NCBI GenBank assembly: GCA_014799385.1
Contig: JAAVIC010000009.1
Span: forward strand, 1 to 64,000
Source of the DNA: Oscillospiraceae bacterium
GTDB taxonomy: Bacteria; Bacillota; Clostridia; Oscillospirales; Ruminococcaceae
Length of the DNA: 64,000 nucleotides
Direction: 5' to 3'
Part shown: positions 55,167-63,357 of the stretch, in pieces
Numbering within the stretch: the stretch's first letter is position 1
Layout: the number at the start of each line of letters is the position of its first letter
Notes under the pieces: generated by a model
Databases searched by the model: none
Told to the model about the DNA's origin: nothing
The model's input: only the letters and a program-made list of their open reading frames with translations
Program-made: the position numbers and the translations under genes

Positions 55167-55429
55167 TACTAATTTGGCATGACAAGGCTTGGGAGGAATA
55201 TATCGATTGGCAAACAACAGATAAAAAACTGTTGAAGCAAATAAACAGGCTCATAACCGACATACAGCGAAACGGCAACACTGTTGGTATAGGCAATCCC
55301 GAGCCATTAAAGGGAAATCTTTCGGGTTATTACAGCAGACATATTAACGGCGAAAATCGTTTGATTTATCGTGTAAGAGATGACGGCACACTGGAAATAA
55401 TTTCCTGTAAAACACACTATAAATTATGA
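55163..55429 (+). CDS. yoeB: YoeB/Txe-family mRNA interferase toxin
   Basis: 88 residues: ILIWHDKAWEEYIDWQTTDKKLLKQINRLITDIQRN, then EPLKGNLSGYYSRHINGENRLIYRV and ISCKTHYKL. The glutamate in PEPLKG, the arginine in ENRLIYRV and the C-terminal HY are the expected YoeB active-site features. YoeB cleaves mRNA in the ribosome A site. Normally the partner is YefM/Axe; here the antitoxin is a RelB/DinJ-type protein. The two genes overlap by 4 bases, a standard toxin-antitoxin layout. A hairpin terminator follows. Confidence 0.92.
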   Translation: MILIWHDKAWEEYIDWQTTDKKLLKQINRLITDIQRNGNTVGIGNPEPLKGNLSGYYSRHINGENRLIYRVRDDGTLEIISCKTHYKL

Positions 55430-55433
55430 ACAA

Positions 55434-55464
55434 AATCCCCTCGATTAAATTCGGGGGGATTTCA
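55434..55464 (+). terminator. Hairpin terminator after yoeB
   Basis: AAATCCCCTCGA...TTCGGGGGGATTT, followed by a weak T-rich tail. Confidence 0.65.
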
Positions 55465-55569
55465 GCTTGTATAAAAAGTCAGCAATTTTTTACAATTCAA
55501 ATCAAAGGCTTTGTGTTATGATATTAACAGGCAAGCATAATGCCAAAAAATTGAAAGGAAGTGCAGAAA

Positions 55570-55965
55570 ATGGATCGTAAAAATCTGTTTGAAAAATTCG
55601 ATGAGGAGGGTAAACTGCTTTTGCCGCAGACTACGGTTGAGTTTTCGGCTGTTCCGTGGTCACGGCATCCTGTTTTTGACGGTGTGGAGCTGAAACATAT
55701 CATCACGTCCGAAAACACAAACGGACAGTTTAGTTTTCATCTTGTGAGGATAGCTCCCAACAAAAAAATCGGCAATCATATCCATGAAAAGCAATTGGAA
55801 ACACACGAGGTGATTTGCGGCTCGGGGATATGCGTAAACAACGGAACGGAACTGCCGTATAATACGGGTGTGATTTCTGTTTTCCCTATGGGAGTGCCGC
55901 ACGAGGTCATTGCCGGTGAAGAGGGTCTTTATCTGTTCGCAAAGTTTATTCCTGCTTTGTGCTGA
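55570..55965 (+). CDS. Cupin-domain protein
   Basis: 131 residues forming a single cupin barrel. The metal-ligand motif is partly present: GNHIHEKQLETHEVICGSG gives HxH...E and MGVPHEVIAGE gives the second-motif histidine. Family members range from enzymes to small-molecule sensors. The start ATG 55570 follows AAAGGAAGTGCAGAA. It overlaps by 37 bases, tail to tail, with an AraC-type regulator that also has a cupin-like sensor domain, so both may deal with the same small molecule. Confidence 0.78.
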   Translation: MDRKNLFEKFDEEGKLLLPQTTVEFSAVPWSRHPVFDGVELKHIITSENTNGQFSFHLVRIAPNKKIGNHIHEKQLETHEVICGSGICVNNGTELPYNTGVISVFPMGVPHEVIAGEEGLYLFAKFIPALC

Positions 55966-56726
55966 CCCGCCGTATCCTTGCGGATTATGTCGGAGGAGGA
56001 TTTATAAGCCATAGGCGATAAACCGACACATTTCTCAAATTGCTTTATAAAGTGGCTTTGATCGTAAAACCCTGTGGTCAAAGCCACTTCTGTTATTGTT
56101 TCCGTTTGGTGGATCAGCCGCTGTGCCTTACGAATACGATTTTGAATCTGAAACCGATGCGGCGAAAGACCAACCTCCGCCTTAAAGCGTCTGATGAAAT
56201 GAAATTTGCTTATAAAGGCTTTTCGCGCCATTTCATCAATACTTATATCTATTTCCGGGAACAACTCCAGATGACATTTTAGATCATTGATAAACGGACT
56301 AGGATTTACGTATTTCCAATCGGAAAAACCAACAAGCATATCTTTTCGCCTTAATAACCGCATTATCCGACAGCAATCGGCTTCCTCAATATTCGAAACG
56401 TTCGTTAACAAGTCTGCGATATTATTGTAAATCATATCGGCGGAGCATTGCTTTATTATGTTTTTATCAATACACAAACTGAGCATTGTGTAATTTTTAT
56501 CTGCCGAAACGGTATGCGGCTCATACGGAAGTATGGTAAACATATCGTTTTTTCCATATGCTCTTGTACCTTGATTGGAGGTGAGGACAACGGTTCCCTC
56601 CAATACGATACCAACCGTCAGCACTGAAACATGGTTGTGTAGAGGATAAGATATGTTTGAATCAACACAATAGATACATTCTATGCCCGTATCGGAATTA
56701 TATAAATAACGGATATTTGCTGTCAT
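55929..56726 (-). CDS. AraC-family regulator with cupin sensor
   Basis: 265 residues. N-terminal cupin-like sensor (about 15-90: YPLHNHVSVLTVGIVLEGTV and YEPHTVSA) and two C-terminal helix-turn-helix motifs (about 155-250: IDEMARKAFISKFHFIRRFKAEVGLSPHRFQIQNRIRKAQ and ITEVALTTGFYDQSHFIKQFEKCVGLSPMAY). This is the usual AraC/XylS plan for ligand-controlled activation. Convergent with, and overlapping, the cupin gene; the metH gene lies upstream and on the same strand with its stop 4 bases away from this start. Confidence 0.9.
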   Translation of the reverse strand: MTANIRYLYNSDTGIECIYCVDSNISYPLHNHVSVLTVGIVLEGTVVLTSNQGTRAYGKNDMFTILPYEPHTVSADKNYTMLSLCIDKNIIKQCSADMIYNNIADLLTNVSNIEEADCCRIMRLLRRKDMLVGFSDWKYVNPSPFINDLKCHLELFPEIDISIDEMARKAFISKFHFIRRFKAEVGLSPHRFQIQNRIRKAQRLIHQTETITEVALTTGFYDQSHFIKQFEKCVGLSPMAYKSSSDIIRKDTAGQHKAGINFANR

Positions 56727-56729
56727 TTT

Positions 56730-59114
56730 TCACCTTTGCGGATAAAACTCCTCGAAAACCCTTTTAGCAATATCGCAGGACTCCTTCGCGTCTTTCGCGT
56801 AGTAGTCCGCGCCGATTTTCGCCGCGTATTCGGGAGTGAGAACCGCGCCGCCGACCATTACCTTACAATCCACGTTGTTTTCGCGGAGGAGCTTTATCGT
56901 CTTTTCCATCGAACCGAGCGTGGTAGTCATAAGCGCGGACAATCCAACCAAATGAACATCGTTCTCGATTGCGCAGTCCACAACGGCTTGATAGTCCACG
57001 TCTTTGCCGAGGTCAATCACGTCATAGCCGTAATTTTCCAACAGAACCTTGACAATGTTTTTGCCGATGTCGTGAATATCGCCCTTGACGGTCGCAACGA
57101 TGATTTTCCCCTTAGATACGGACTTCGTGCCCGTTTTTGCGAGGTGATTCTTGATTACCTCAAAGCAGCTCTGCGCCACGCCCGCGGAGAGAATAAGCTG
57201 CGGCAGGAAAATCTTCCCCGACTCGAACTCCGCGCCTGTCTTATCCAGAGCGGGAATCAGAATCGTGTTTATGATGTCCATCGCGTCCGTGGTTTCGAGC
57301 AGTTTTTCGGTGATTTTCGCACCCTCCGACTTCAAGCCGTTCGCCAGTGCGTAATCGAGTGTGATTTCCGTATTCGCGGGGGCGGGAGAAGCGGCAGATT
57401 CCGTATTTCCGTAACAGCGGACATACTCCATAGAATTTTCATCATGGCAAGAGAGAACGTTAAACGCTCTCACTGCCGCCGTCATTTCGGGAACATTGGG
57501 ATTAATGATCGGCAAATCCAACCCGTAAGAGAGCGCCATCGTCAAGAAATTCTGCGTTACGATTACGCGCTGCGGAAGTCCGAAGCTGATGTTCGACACA
57601 CCGAGAACGGTTTTCAGTCCAAGCTCGTCCTTCACGCGGCGGAGCGCGTTCAATGTTTCCATTGCGGCGGTTTGCTCTGCGGAAACCGTCAGCGTCAGGC
57701 AGTCAATATATACATCCTCGCGCCGAATCCCGAGAGCTGTTGCGCGGTCGAGAATCTTTTTGGCGATGTTGAATCTGCCCTCGGCGGTTTCCGGGATTCC
57801 GTTCTCGTCAAGACACAATCCCACGACCGCCGCTCCGTATTTCTTTACGAGCGGCAGCACCGTTTGCAGCGACTTTTCCTCGCCGTTTACGGAATTGACT
57901 ATCGGCTTGCCGTTATACACGCGCAGTGCCTTTTCCAGCACCTCGGGAATCGTGGAATCGAGCTGTAATGGCACGTCCACCACGCCCTGAACCGCCTTTA
58001 CCGCGCGAACCATCATCGCGCCCTCATCGATTCCGGGCAGACCAACATTGATGTCCAGAATGTCCGCGCCGCCATGAGTTTGTTCTATCGCCTGTCCGAG
58101 GATATAGTCGATGTCGTTCGCGAGGAGAGCCTCTTTGAACCGTTTCTTGCCCGTGGGATTGATGCGCTCGCCGATGATTCGCGGGCGGTTGATTTCCACG
58201 GTTTTTGACGCGGAACAGCACGCGGCGGGAATCGTCACCTCACGAGGAACAAATTTCCGCGTTTTCAGCATTGCGGAAACCTCGCGGATAAATTCGGGAT
58301 TTGTGCCGCAGCAGCCGCCGAAAATCTTCACGCCAAGCGGCACGAATTTTTCCATCAGCTCCGCGAATTTCTTCGGCGAAAGGCTGTATTGATTTGTCAC
58401 GGGGTCGGGAAGTCCCGCGTTGGGTTTAAGAACCACCGGGAGCGTTGTCCAACGGCACAGCTCCTCGGCAATCGGGAACAGCTCCTCCGGACCGAGCGAG
58501 CAGTTGATACCGACAGCGTTCACGCCAAGCCCCTCCAACGTCAAAGCCATAGCGGAAACCGCGCAGCCCGTGAAGGTGCGCATATTCTCCTCGAATGTCA
58601 TTGTGCAGATAATCGGAAGATCGGAGTTCTCTTTCGCGGCAAGCACGGCGGCTTTCAGCTCGTACAGATCCGTCATCGTTTCAAACACGATAACATCCGC
58701 CTCCGCGCCCGCCGTGACTTGCTCCTTATAAATATCGTAAGCCTCCTCGAACGTCAGCGTTCCCGTTGGTTCGAGAAGCTGTCCTATCGGACCTATATCC
58801 AGAGCCACCAAAGCATCGGGATTCACGCTTTCGGAAACCGCCCTTTTCGCGTTGAGGATTCCCGCGCGTATCACGCGCTCAACGGAATATCCGCAGTGCT
58901 CCAGCTTATAGCGATTCGCGCCGAACGTGTTCGCGTATATTATATCCGCACCCGCCGCGATGTACTCTTTATGCACTTCAATCAGCTTCTGCGGATTTTC
59001 GAGATTCCACGCTTCGGGAGTTTCGCCGGGTTTAAGTCCGCGCGCCTGGAGCATAGTGCCCATTCCGCCGTCCAAACATATAAACTCTTTATTTAATAAT
59101 GTATTAAAATCCAA
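56730..59114 (-). CDS. metH: Cobalamin-dependent methionine synthase without reactivation domain
   Basis: 794 residues in four domains: homocysteine methyltransferase (about 1-290; zinc ligands in INCSLG and GGCCGT), methyltetrahydrofolate-binding domain (about 310-560; RIIGERINPTGKKRFKEAL), B12-binding cap (about 580-660) and B12 domain (about 665-794; KGDIHDIGKNIV, in which the His is the axial ligand). The C-terminal reactivation domain is missing and is encoded separately at 59246. Start is TTG 59114 following AAGGGGGTACACATT; the frame is open 36 bases upstream without a binding site. Part of the B12-riboswitch operon. Confidence 0.94.
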   Translation of the reverse strand: MDFNTLLNKEFICLDGGMGTMLQARGLKPGETPEAWNLENPQKLIEVHKEYIAAGADIIYANTFGANRYKLEHCGYSVERVIRAGILNAKRAVSESVNPDALVALDIGPIGQLLEPTGTLTFEEAYDIYKEQVTAGAEADVIVFETMTDLYELKAAVLAAKENSDLPIICTMTFEENMRTFTGCAVSAMALTLEGLGVNAVGINCSLGPEELFPIAEELCRWTTLPVVLKPNAGLPDPVTNQYSLSPKKFAELMEKFVPLGVKIFGGCCGTNPEFIREVSAMLKTRKFVPREVTIPAACCSASKTVEINRPRIIGERINPTGKKRFKEALLANDIDYILGQAIEQTHGGADILDINVGLPGIDEGAMMVRAVKAVQGVVDVPLQLDSTIPEVLEKALRVYNGKPIVNSVNGEEKSLQTVLPLVKKYGAAVVGLCLDENGIPETAEGRFNIAKKILDRATALGIRREDVYIDCLTLTVSAEQTAAMETLNALRRVKDELGLKTVLGVSNISFGLPQRVIVTQNFLTMALSYGLDLPIINPNVPEMTAAVRAFNVLSCHDENSMEYVRCYGNTESAASPAPANTEITLDYALANGLKSEGAKITEKLLETTDAMDIINTILIPALDKTGAEFESGKIFLPQLILSAGVAQSCFEVIKNHLAKTGTKSVSKGKIIVATVKGDIHDIGKNIVKVLLENYGYDVIDLGKDVDYQAVVDCAIENDVHLVGLSALMTTTLGSMEKTIKLLRENNVDCKVMVGGAVLTPEYAAKIGADYYAKDAKESCDIAKRVFEEFYPQR

Positions 59115-59138
59115 AATGTGTACCCCCTTATTTAGAAA

Positions 59139-59190
59139 GCAAATCACCAATAACTTGTTTTGGTTATAACGCGCTAGTCACAAGCTGCCA
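59139..59190. repeat. Module of the repeat family between activase and metH
   Basis: GCAAATCACCAATAACTTG...GGTTATAACGCGCTAG, the flanking module seen next to the complete copies at 21238, 33126 and 42745, here without the two arms. A small hairpin TTTCGCAGCCGCAAGCGG follows. Confidence 0.6.
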
Positions 59191-59245
59191 AAATGTGGCT
59201 TTGGATTAAACGCGCTGAATTTCGCAGCCGCAAGCGGCACATTAA

Positions 59246-59923
59246 CTAGCCGTTAACCGCGCAATGCGTTCCGTTTTTGCGGAATTGGCACGTTTCGCGC
59301 ATATTACAGCTCGAACAGCCGCGTTTGCTCCTCGGTATTTCGTTTTCGGAAATCCCCATTACCGCCGTTACGGACTTTCGCGGAATCAAAATCAAACTAT
59401 CGGTGACCGTCACGCCGATTCGTTTCTGCGCCTGTAAGACCTCGATAAACCGCCTTTGCAGCTCCAACGGCAAATCTCCGTAGCCGGGCGAGAATCTCCA
59501 CGTGTAGTGATAATCGCCCACAGCCGCTTGAATCTCGCGCTCGGCGATGTCGCACACCTGCTCTATCGCCGCGCTTGACAGACAGTCCGCGATTACCGCC
59601 TTTTCCATCTCAGCGGATTCATACGCGCGAATCACCGAATCCGCGCCGACCGAGAGAGTTGCGCACATCAGCGCGCAGCGTTCGCAGCCGCGCAAATGCT
59701 CTGTGATAGAATTCCCCGTTAGGATAAGCGGAGTTCCCAAAACGGAAATTCCGTTGTCCGTTTCCTCAATATCAAACACTCTCCAGACGTAATTCGGGCG
59801 AATCGCCGCCAACAGCCGCTGCTCGCACTCGTCCGCGAGAGCGTTTATATTCTCGGGGATAGAACCGCCCTTATGCCCCATATAGCGGAATGCCTCCGCG
59901 CGGTTGAGTGAATCCAACTGCAT
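59246..59923 (-). CDS. Stand-alone methionine synthase reactivation-domain protein
   Basis: 225 residues. The AdoMet-binding reactivation domain of MetH, separated from the rest: the core RFSPGYGDLPLELQRRF (about 143-159) is the family signature, followed by IGVTVTDSLILIPRKSVTAVMGIS. A C-terminal cysteine cluster SKRGCSSCNMRETCQFRKNGTHC is additional and could bind a metal or iron-sulfur cluster. It should re-methylate oxidised cob(II)alamin on MetH using AdoMet and an electron donor. Encoded between the ECF S component (2-base gap) and metH. Confidence 0.9.
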   Translation of the reverse strand: MQLDSLNRAEAFRYMGHKGGSIPENINALADECEQRLLAAIRPNYVWRVFDIEETDNGISVLGTPLILTGNSITEHLRGCERCALMCATLSVGADSVIRAYESAEMEKAVIADCLSSAAIEQVCDIAEREIQAAVGDYHYTWRFSPGYGDLPLELQRRFIEVLQAQKRIGVTVTDSLILIPRKSVTAVMGISENEIPRSKRGCSSCNMRETCQFRKNGTHCAVNG

Positions 59924-59925
59924 AT

Positions 59926-60471
59926 TTACACCGCCCTTTTGTCAATCTTTCGTAACAGCTTCACCAATGGAAAAACCAGAAATCCCGCCGCGAAATCGCC
60001 TATTGCGTGAACGCAGTCAAACGGGAAACCCGCCGCTATCCACGCTATTGTCTGCTCTAAATTCAGACCGAACATCAAAGCCTGCGCGGGCGCGTACAAC
60101 GTTCCGAAAGCCAGTCCGTGAAGTCCGCAGATTATCGGGTAAACAAACGCGAATTTCGCCGGCAGCTTTTTCGGTAATATCATCGTAACTCCCCACAACA
60201 CCGTCCAGACGTACAGATACGGAATCCACCACATCGCGAATCCCGCGAAATAACCGTTCAGAAATACGTACACGTAAATCGGAATCAGTGCCTTAACGCG
60301 GTAAACAATCGTAAAAACCATCGTGAACATCGCCAGCAGGTGAATATTCGGTGCCCACTCCATCAGGATTTTGGAGAGGTACATAATCGCCCCCAACATA
60401 GCGAAAACCGTCATCTCGTAGACGGTGATGAACGGTTTTCGCTTAGAGGTTTTATTGTTATTTTCGCTCAC
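59926..60471 (-). CDS. ECF transporter S component, likely for cobalamin
   Basis: 181 residues with six membrane segments, a compact S-component topology (YEMTVFAMLGAIMYLSKILMEW at the start). S components bind a vitamin and dock on a shared EcfAAT motor. The cobalamin riboswitch at 61105-61260 and the linked DUF4430 protein and B12-dependent methionine synthase make vitamin B12 the obvious substrate. Start is GTG 60471; there is no strong binding site, so it is likely coupled to the DUF4430 gene whose stop is 3 bases upstream. Confidence 0.82.
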   Translation of the reverse strand: MSENNNKTSKRKPFITVYEMTVFAMLGAIMYLSKILMEWAPNIHLLAMFTMVFTIVYRVKALIPIYVYVFLNGYFAGFAMWWIPYLYVWTVLWGVTMILPKKLPAKFAFVYPIICGLHGLAFGTLYAPAQALMFGLNLEQTIAWIAAGFPFDCVHAIGDFAAGFLVFPLVKLLRKIDKRAV

Positions 60472-60474
60472 GGA

Positions 60475-61020
60475 TTATGCAGCGGTGTAAACCAACGCGT
60501 AGGTTTCACCGTCTGCAACAGTGATTCCGTTCGCGCCAGTGGGAGTTGGCGCGCCGTCTTTCTGAATCGCCCAATAAGCGTGGTCGAGGTCGTAATCCGC
60601 GCGGATTCCGTTCACCGACTTGATGTACAATCCAAACTCGCTCTCATCGCCCTCAACAAGACTATTGGCGGTGAGGATCTTTTCAAGGTTTGTTTCATCG
60701 GTCTTGACAGTCAGCGTAATGGTCTTGTTATCCGCCGTAACCTCAATCTTCACCGCGAGAGCGCCCTCTCCAAGCTCGGTATCCTCTTTGTACTTCGCGG
60801 AATCCCAGACGCTCGCGTTTGTGGAGCTTTCATCGGAACTTTCCGAATCCCCAGAGCTTTCACCCGAATTTTCGGGGCTGTCCGTGCTTTCGGAGCCGCT
60901 CTCCACGGTGGAAGTCACCGAGGACTGATTGCTGTCCGATGACGTTTTGTCGTTGTTGCAACCGGTGAGCGTCAATGATAACGCACACAAAATCGCGATA
61001 AGCAGTGTTTTTTTCTTCAT
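60475..61020 (-). CDS. DUF4430-domain lipoprotein, probable cobalamin-binding
   Basis: 181 residues: signal peptide with lipobox LTGC (Cys about 20), a Ser/Glu-rich linker (about 22-65), and a C-terminal domain (about 75-181) ending WAIQKDGAPTPTGANGITVADGETYALVYTA. DUF4430 resembles the C-terminal domain of human transcobalamin/intrinsic factor, and such proteins sit beside B12 genes in Firmicutes, so it may capture cobalamin at the cell surface for the ECF S component. Start taken at ATG 61020 after AGAGGAAAAAGAA. First gene after the riboswitch. Confidence 0.82.
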   Translation of the reverse strand: MKKKTLLIAILCALSLTLTGCNNDKTSSDSNQSSVTSTVESGSESTDSPENSGESSGDSESSDESSTNASVWDSAKYKEDTELGEGALAVKIEVTADNKTITLTVKTDETNLEKILTANSLVEGDESEFGLYIKSVNGIRADYDLDHAYWAIQKDGAPTPTGANGITVADGETYALVYTAA

Positions 61021-61030
61021 TTCTTTTTCC

Positions 61031-61070
61031 TCTTTTCGTTTTTCGGCATTGCCGTATTTGTCCGAAAAGA
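61031..61070 (-). promoter_or_regulatory. Hairpin that may hide the ribosome binding site
   Basis: Minus strand TCTTTTCG (complement of 61063-61070) can pair with CGAAAAGA (complement of 61031-61038), which overlaps the AGAGG ribosome binding site at 61029-61033. This would let the upstream riboswitch control translation. Confidence 0.5.
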
Positions 61071-61104
61071 AACGCAAAACCCACGCTCCAATTGCCCAAG
61101 CGTT

Positions 61105-61260
61105 GTTTTACGGATAACCCCCGCCGAGGTGGGCATTCCGACTTGCGATTTTGTCGCTCACGATAGTGACTGCTGTCGGGGATTTTCACCCCGTTCCCCC
61201 ACCGCCTCCCGGATCTCTCCGCCCAGCAGAGCTGCTGATTAAATTTAAGCTGTCCGGCGT
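61105..61260 (-). ncRNA. Cobalamin riboswitch
   Basis: The minus strand reads GGGGGAACGGGGTGAAAAT, CCCCGACAGC, then GTCACTATCGTGAGCG and AAGTCGGAATGCCCACC. These match the order of the conserved elements of cobalamin riboswitches (GGGAA...GGUG.AAAUCC...ACUGU...AGUCGGAA.CC). It lies between a strong promoter and the DUF4430 gene, so B12 (AdoCbl, MeCbl or OHCbl) should repress the uptake and MetH genes that follow. Confidence 0.88.
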
Positions 61261-61279
61261 GTTTCCATTGAACTTATAT

Positions 61280-61308
61280 ATTATATCACATAATCGGCGG
61301 TTTGTCAA
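61280..61308 (-). promoter_or_regulatory. Strong sigma-A promoter of the B12/methionine operon
   Basis: Minus strand TTGACA (61303-61308), 17-base spacer, TATAAT (61280-61285), both perfect, just upstream of the riboswitch. Confidence 0.9.
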
Positions 61309-61336
61309 GAGTTAATTGATAATGTAGGAGGATAAA

Positions 61337-61363
61337 AACTTGTCCGCCTAAAGCGGACAAGTT
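61337..61363 (-). terminator. Hairpin terminator after the alpha/beta hydrolase gene
   Basis: AACTTGTCCGC ctaaa GCGGACAAGTT, 11-base-pair stem, followed on the minus strand by TTTTTATCC. Confidence 0.8.
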
Positions 61364-61368
61364 AATTC

Positions 61369-62328
61369 TCAATTAATATCGTTCTCCGACAAAAATTCAA
61401 CGATACCTTTACCGATTGTTTCATACTCATAATCGTGAACATAATGCGGGCAATCCAGTTCCACAGACTTTCCGCCTCTGACTTGTGCGATATATTCCGT
61501 CTGGAATTTACGCCATGTTTCTTTATCGAATCCCGTACCCGTACCATCCGAAATATACATCAGCATCGGAATTTGAGGTATCCCTCCGTCATTGACCTTT
61601 TGCGCGTTTTCCTTAACGGATTTGGTTTCGTTGGTCATAGTTGAAGTTAGGGTGCGGTTGTAAAATACGGCTTTGTAAATCTCCTTTTCTTTATCGGATA
61701 ATGTGCCGTACTTTATTGCGTCGCTTTCCGAAATACCCGGAATCAAACGTGTAATGCCAAAATTTGCCGCCCACCCGGCGAATTTCAAAAGCGGAACGCT
61801 TATGCTCATATTGTCATAGCTTTGCGGAACAGCCATATCAAGCCCGATAATCGCCGATACCTCATCGGGATATTTTTGTGCCCAATATAACGCCTCGATT
61901 CCCGACATTGAATGAGGACAAAGAACATACGGCGCGGTTAATCCCGCCGCATTAAGCGCAGCTCTTGTATCTTCAAGTATGGAATCAATATCTCTGCTTT
62001 TATCAACAACATCACTGAATCCGTATCCGAATTTTTCCACCACGGCGATTTTGTATTTATCGCTCAAAAGCGAATAGAGCGACTTAAAATCCAGAATCGG
62101 AGAGCAAGTGCCGCCGCCCGACATAAAAACAAGCGTTGTTTCCCCTTCTCCCTCGGTATAAACGCTCATATTGTGTCCGTCAACCTCGACTATCTTTCCA
62201 AGCGGTGCACGCAGCTCGGATTCATTATTCAAGCGGATTCGGTGATTTATGTATATTGCCAGCAACAATACAACTATAACGGCAGTGATAATCAGAATCA
62301 CCCTCAGTGCTTTATGTTTTTTCTTCAC
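61369..62328 (-). CDS. Membrane-anchored alpha/beta hydrolase
   Basis: 319 residues. An N-terminal membrane anchor (VILIITAVIVVLLLAIYI, about 9-27) precedes an alpha/beta-hydrolase fold on the outside. LVFMSGGGTCSP holds the oxyanion region, and VLCPHSMSGIEAL (about residues 135-147) has the nucleophile serine in HSMSG, close to the usual GHSMGG. DCPHYVHDYE near 300 supplies the histidine. Substrate unknown. ATP-grasp and aminotransferase genes lie upstream on the same strand, 18 bases away, so it may belong to the same operon. Confidence 0.82.
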   Translation of the reverse strand: MKKKHKALRVILIITAVIVVLLLAIYINHRIRLNNESELRAPLGKIVEVDGHNMSVYTEGEGETTLVFMSGGGTCSPILDFKSLYSLLSDKYKIAVVEKFGYGFSDVVDKSRDIDSILEDTRAALNAAGLTAPYVLCPHSMSGIEALYWAQKYPDEVSAIIGLDMAVPQSYDNMSISVPLLKFAGWAANFGITRLIPGISESDAIKYGTLSDKEKEIYKAVFYNRTLTSTMTNETKSVKENAQKVNDGGIPQIPMLMYISDGTGTGFDKETWRKFQTEYIAQVRGGKSVELDCPHYVHDYEYETIGKGIVEFLSENDIN

Positions 62329-62346
62329 GGCAGACCTCCAATATAG

Positions 62347-63357
62347 TTATTTGTATTCGGGTACCATCTTTCTGTAATAAGCATAAAGTCCGATTTTATC
62401 GGGGGTGTGCTCGGGGAGCTGCCAGAAGTCGTAGCCCGGATAGACGTTCCCCTCGATAATCGCGGGACCGTCGGGCATAACGCAAACGTCCCAACCTACA
62501 TAGCGAATCTGCGGGATTTCCAGAGCCGCCTGCTTTGCCATTTCGACCGCTTCCTTGACAAACGGGAGCTGAAATCCCATCAGCGGAACTTTTGTATACG
62601 GCTGAACATCGTAATTTATCAACGCGGAAGTATGCGCGCAGCCGCAAATCTTCCCTGTTTCTTGGTCGATTGGACAGCAGATTCCGCTGTTCTCCATATT
62701 GTCCACGAACTTGCCGCCGTTGCCGCTTTTGGACGTTGCGTAAACGCAGTGTGCCACACCGTCCACCACCAGCGTCACAATGCGATAGGAGTTTATTGAG
62801 CACGGATACAGCGTGTTCAAATCGGGGTGCTGAATTATCTGCTCCTCAATAACGCCGAAGTTATGCGCAGGGTCTTTGATGTAATCGTACATCTTTTCCA
62901 CGGAATCGAAATCCGCGGTTTTAAGCCGCTCTATCCCCTTGCCGCTCTCGCCGACATTGGGCTTGGCGAAAATCACGTCCTTGCCCGCGATAAATCCGCG
63001 AAAATCCTCCAGATCCATATCAGCAATATCGCGGAACTCGCGGTGGAGATACTGTGAAAAGTGCTTGTGAAACTCGTTCTTGTTGGTGAATATGTAGGTA
63101 TATTCGGGGTCGTTCATCAGCTCAATCAAACGTTTGTTGCGCATTCTTGTCATATATGTATCGCGCTGTTTTGCGTTCATATCGTAAAATCCGAAAATCA
63201 GATAATCATAATATCCCGCGCCGTATTTTCGAGCGCAGTTCAGAATATCAAAAAACGTATAGAAGCGGTTCTGTCCGCATTTCTCGTGAACGCGGTCTAT
63301 CACCTTGAACATCTTTTTAAGACGCACACCCGACAAAACTCTAAGAAAATAGTTCAT
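62347..63357 (-). CDS. Sugar-transfer-associated-type ATP-grasp protein
   Basis: 336 residues. An ATP-grasp domain with GKDVIFAKPNVGESGKGIERL (about 133-153; the Lys and the glycine-rich loop bind ATP), VIEEQIIQHPDL, SINSYRIVTLV and the metal-binding end YVGWDVCVMPDGPAIIEGNVYPGYD (about 292-316). Family members are found with genes for polysaccharide or small-molecule biosynthesis. Its start overlaps the stop of the aminotransferase by one base (TAATG), a sign of an operon. It could ligate an amino acid or a diamine made by the aminotransferase to an acid. Confidence 0.85.
   Translation of the reverse strand: MNYFLRVLSGVRLKKMFKVIDRVHEKCGQNRFYTFFDILNCARKYGAGYYDYLIFGFYDMNAKQRDTYMTRMRNKRLIELMNDPEYTYIFTNKNEFHKHFSQYLHREFRDIADMDLEDFRGFIAGKDVIFAKPNVGESGKGIERLKTADFDSVEKMYDYIKDPAHNFGVIEEQIIQHPDLNTLYPCSINSYRIVTLVVDGVAHCVYATSKSGNGGKFVDNMENSGICCPIDQETGKICGCAHTSALINYDVQPYTKVPLMGFQLPFVKEAVEMAKQAALEIPQIRYVGWDVCVMPDGPAIIEGNVYPGYDFWQLPEHTPDKIGLYAYYRKMVPEYK

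Noticed and set aside
56736..57968. 410-codon plus-strand frame opposite metH
   Set aside because: MetH on the other strand is unmistakable; the opposite frame has no start signals or known domain.
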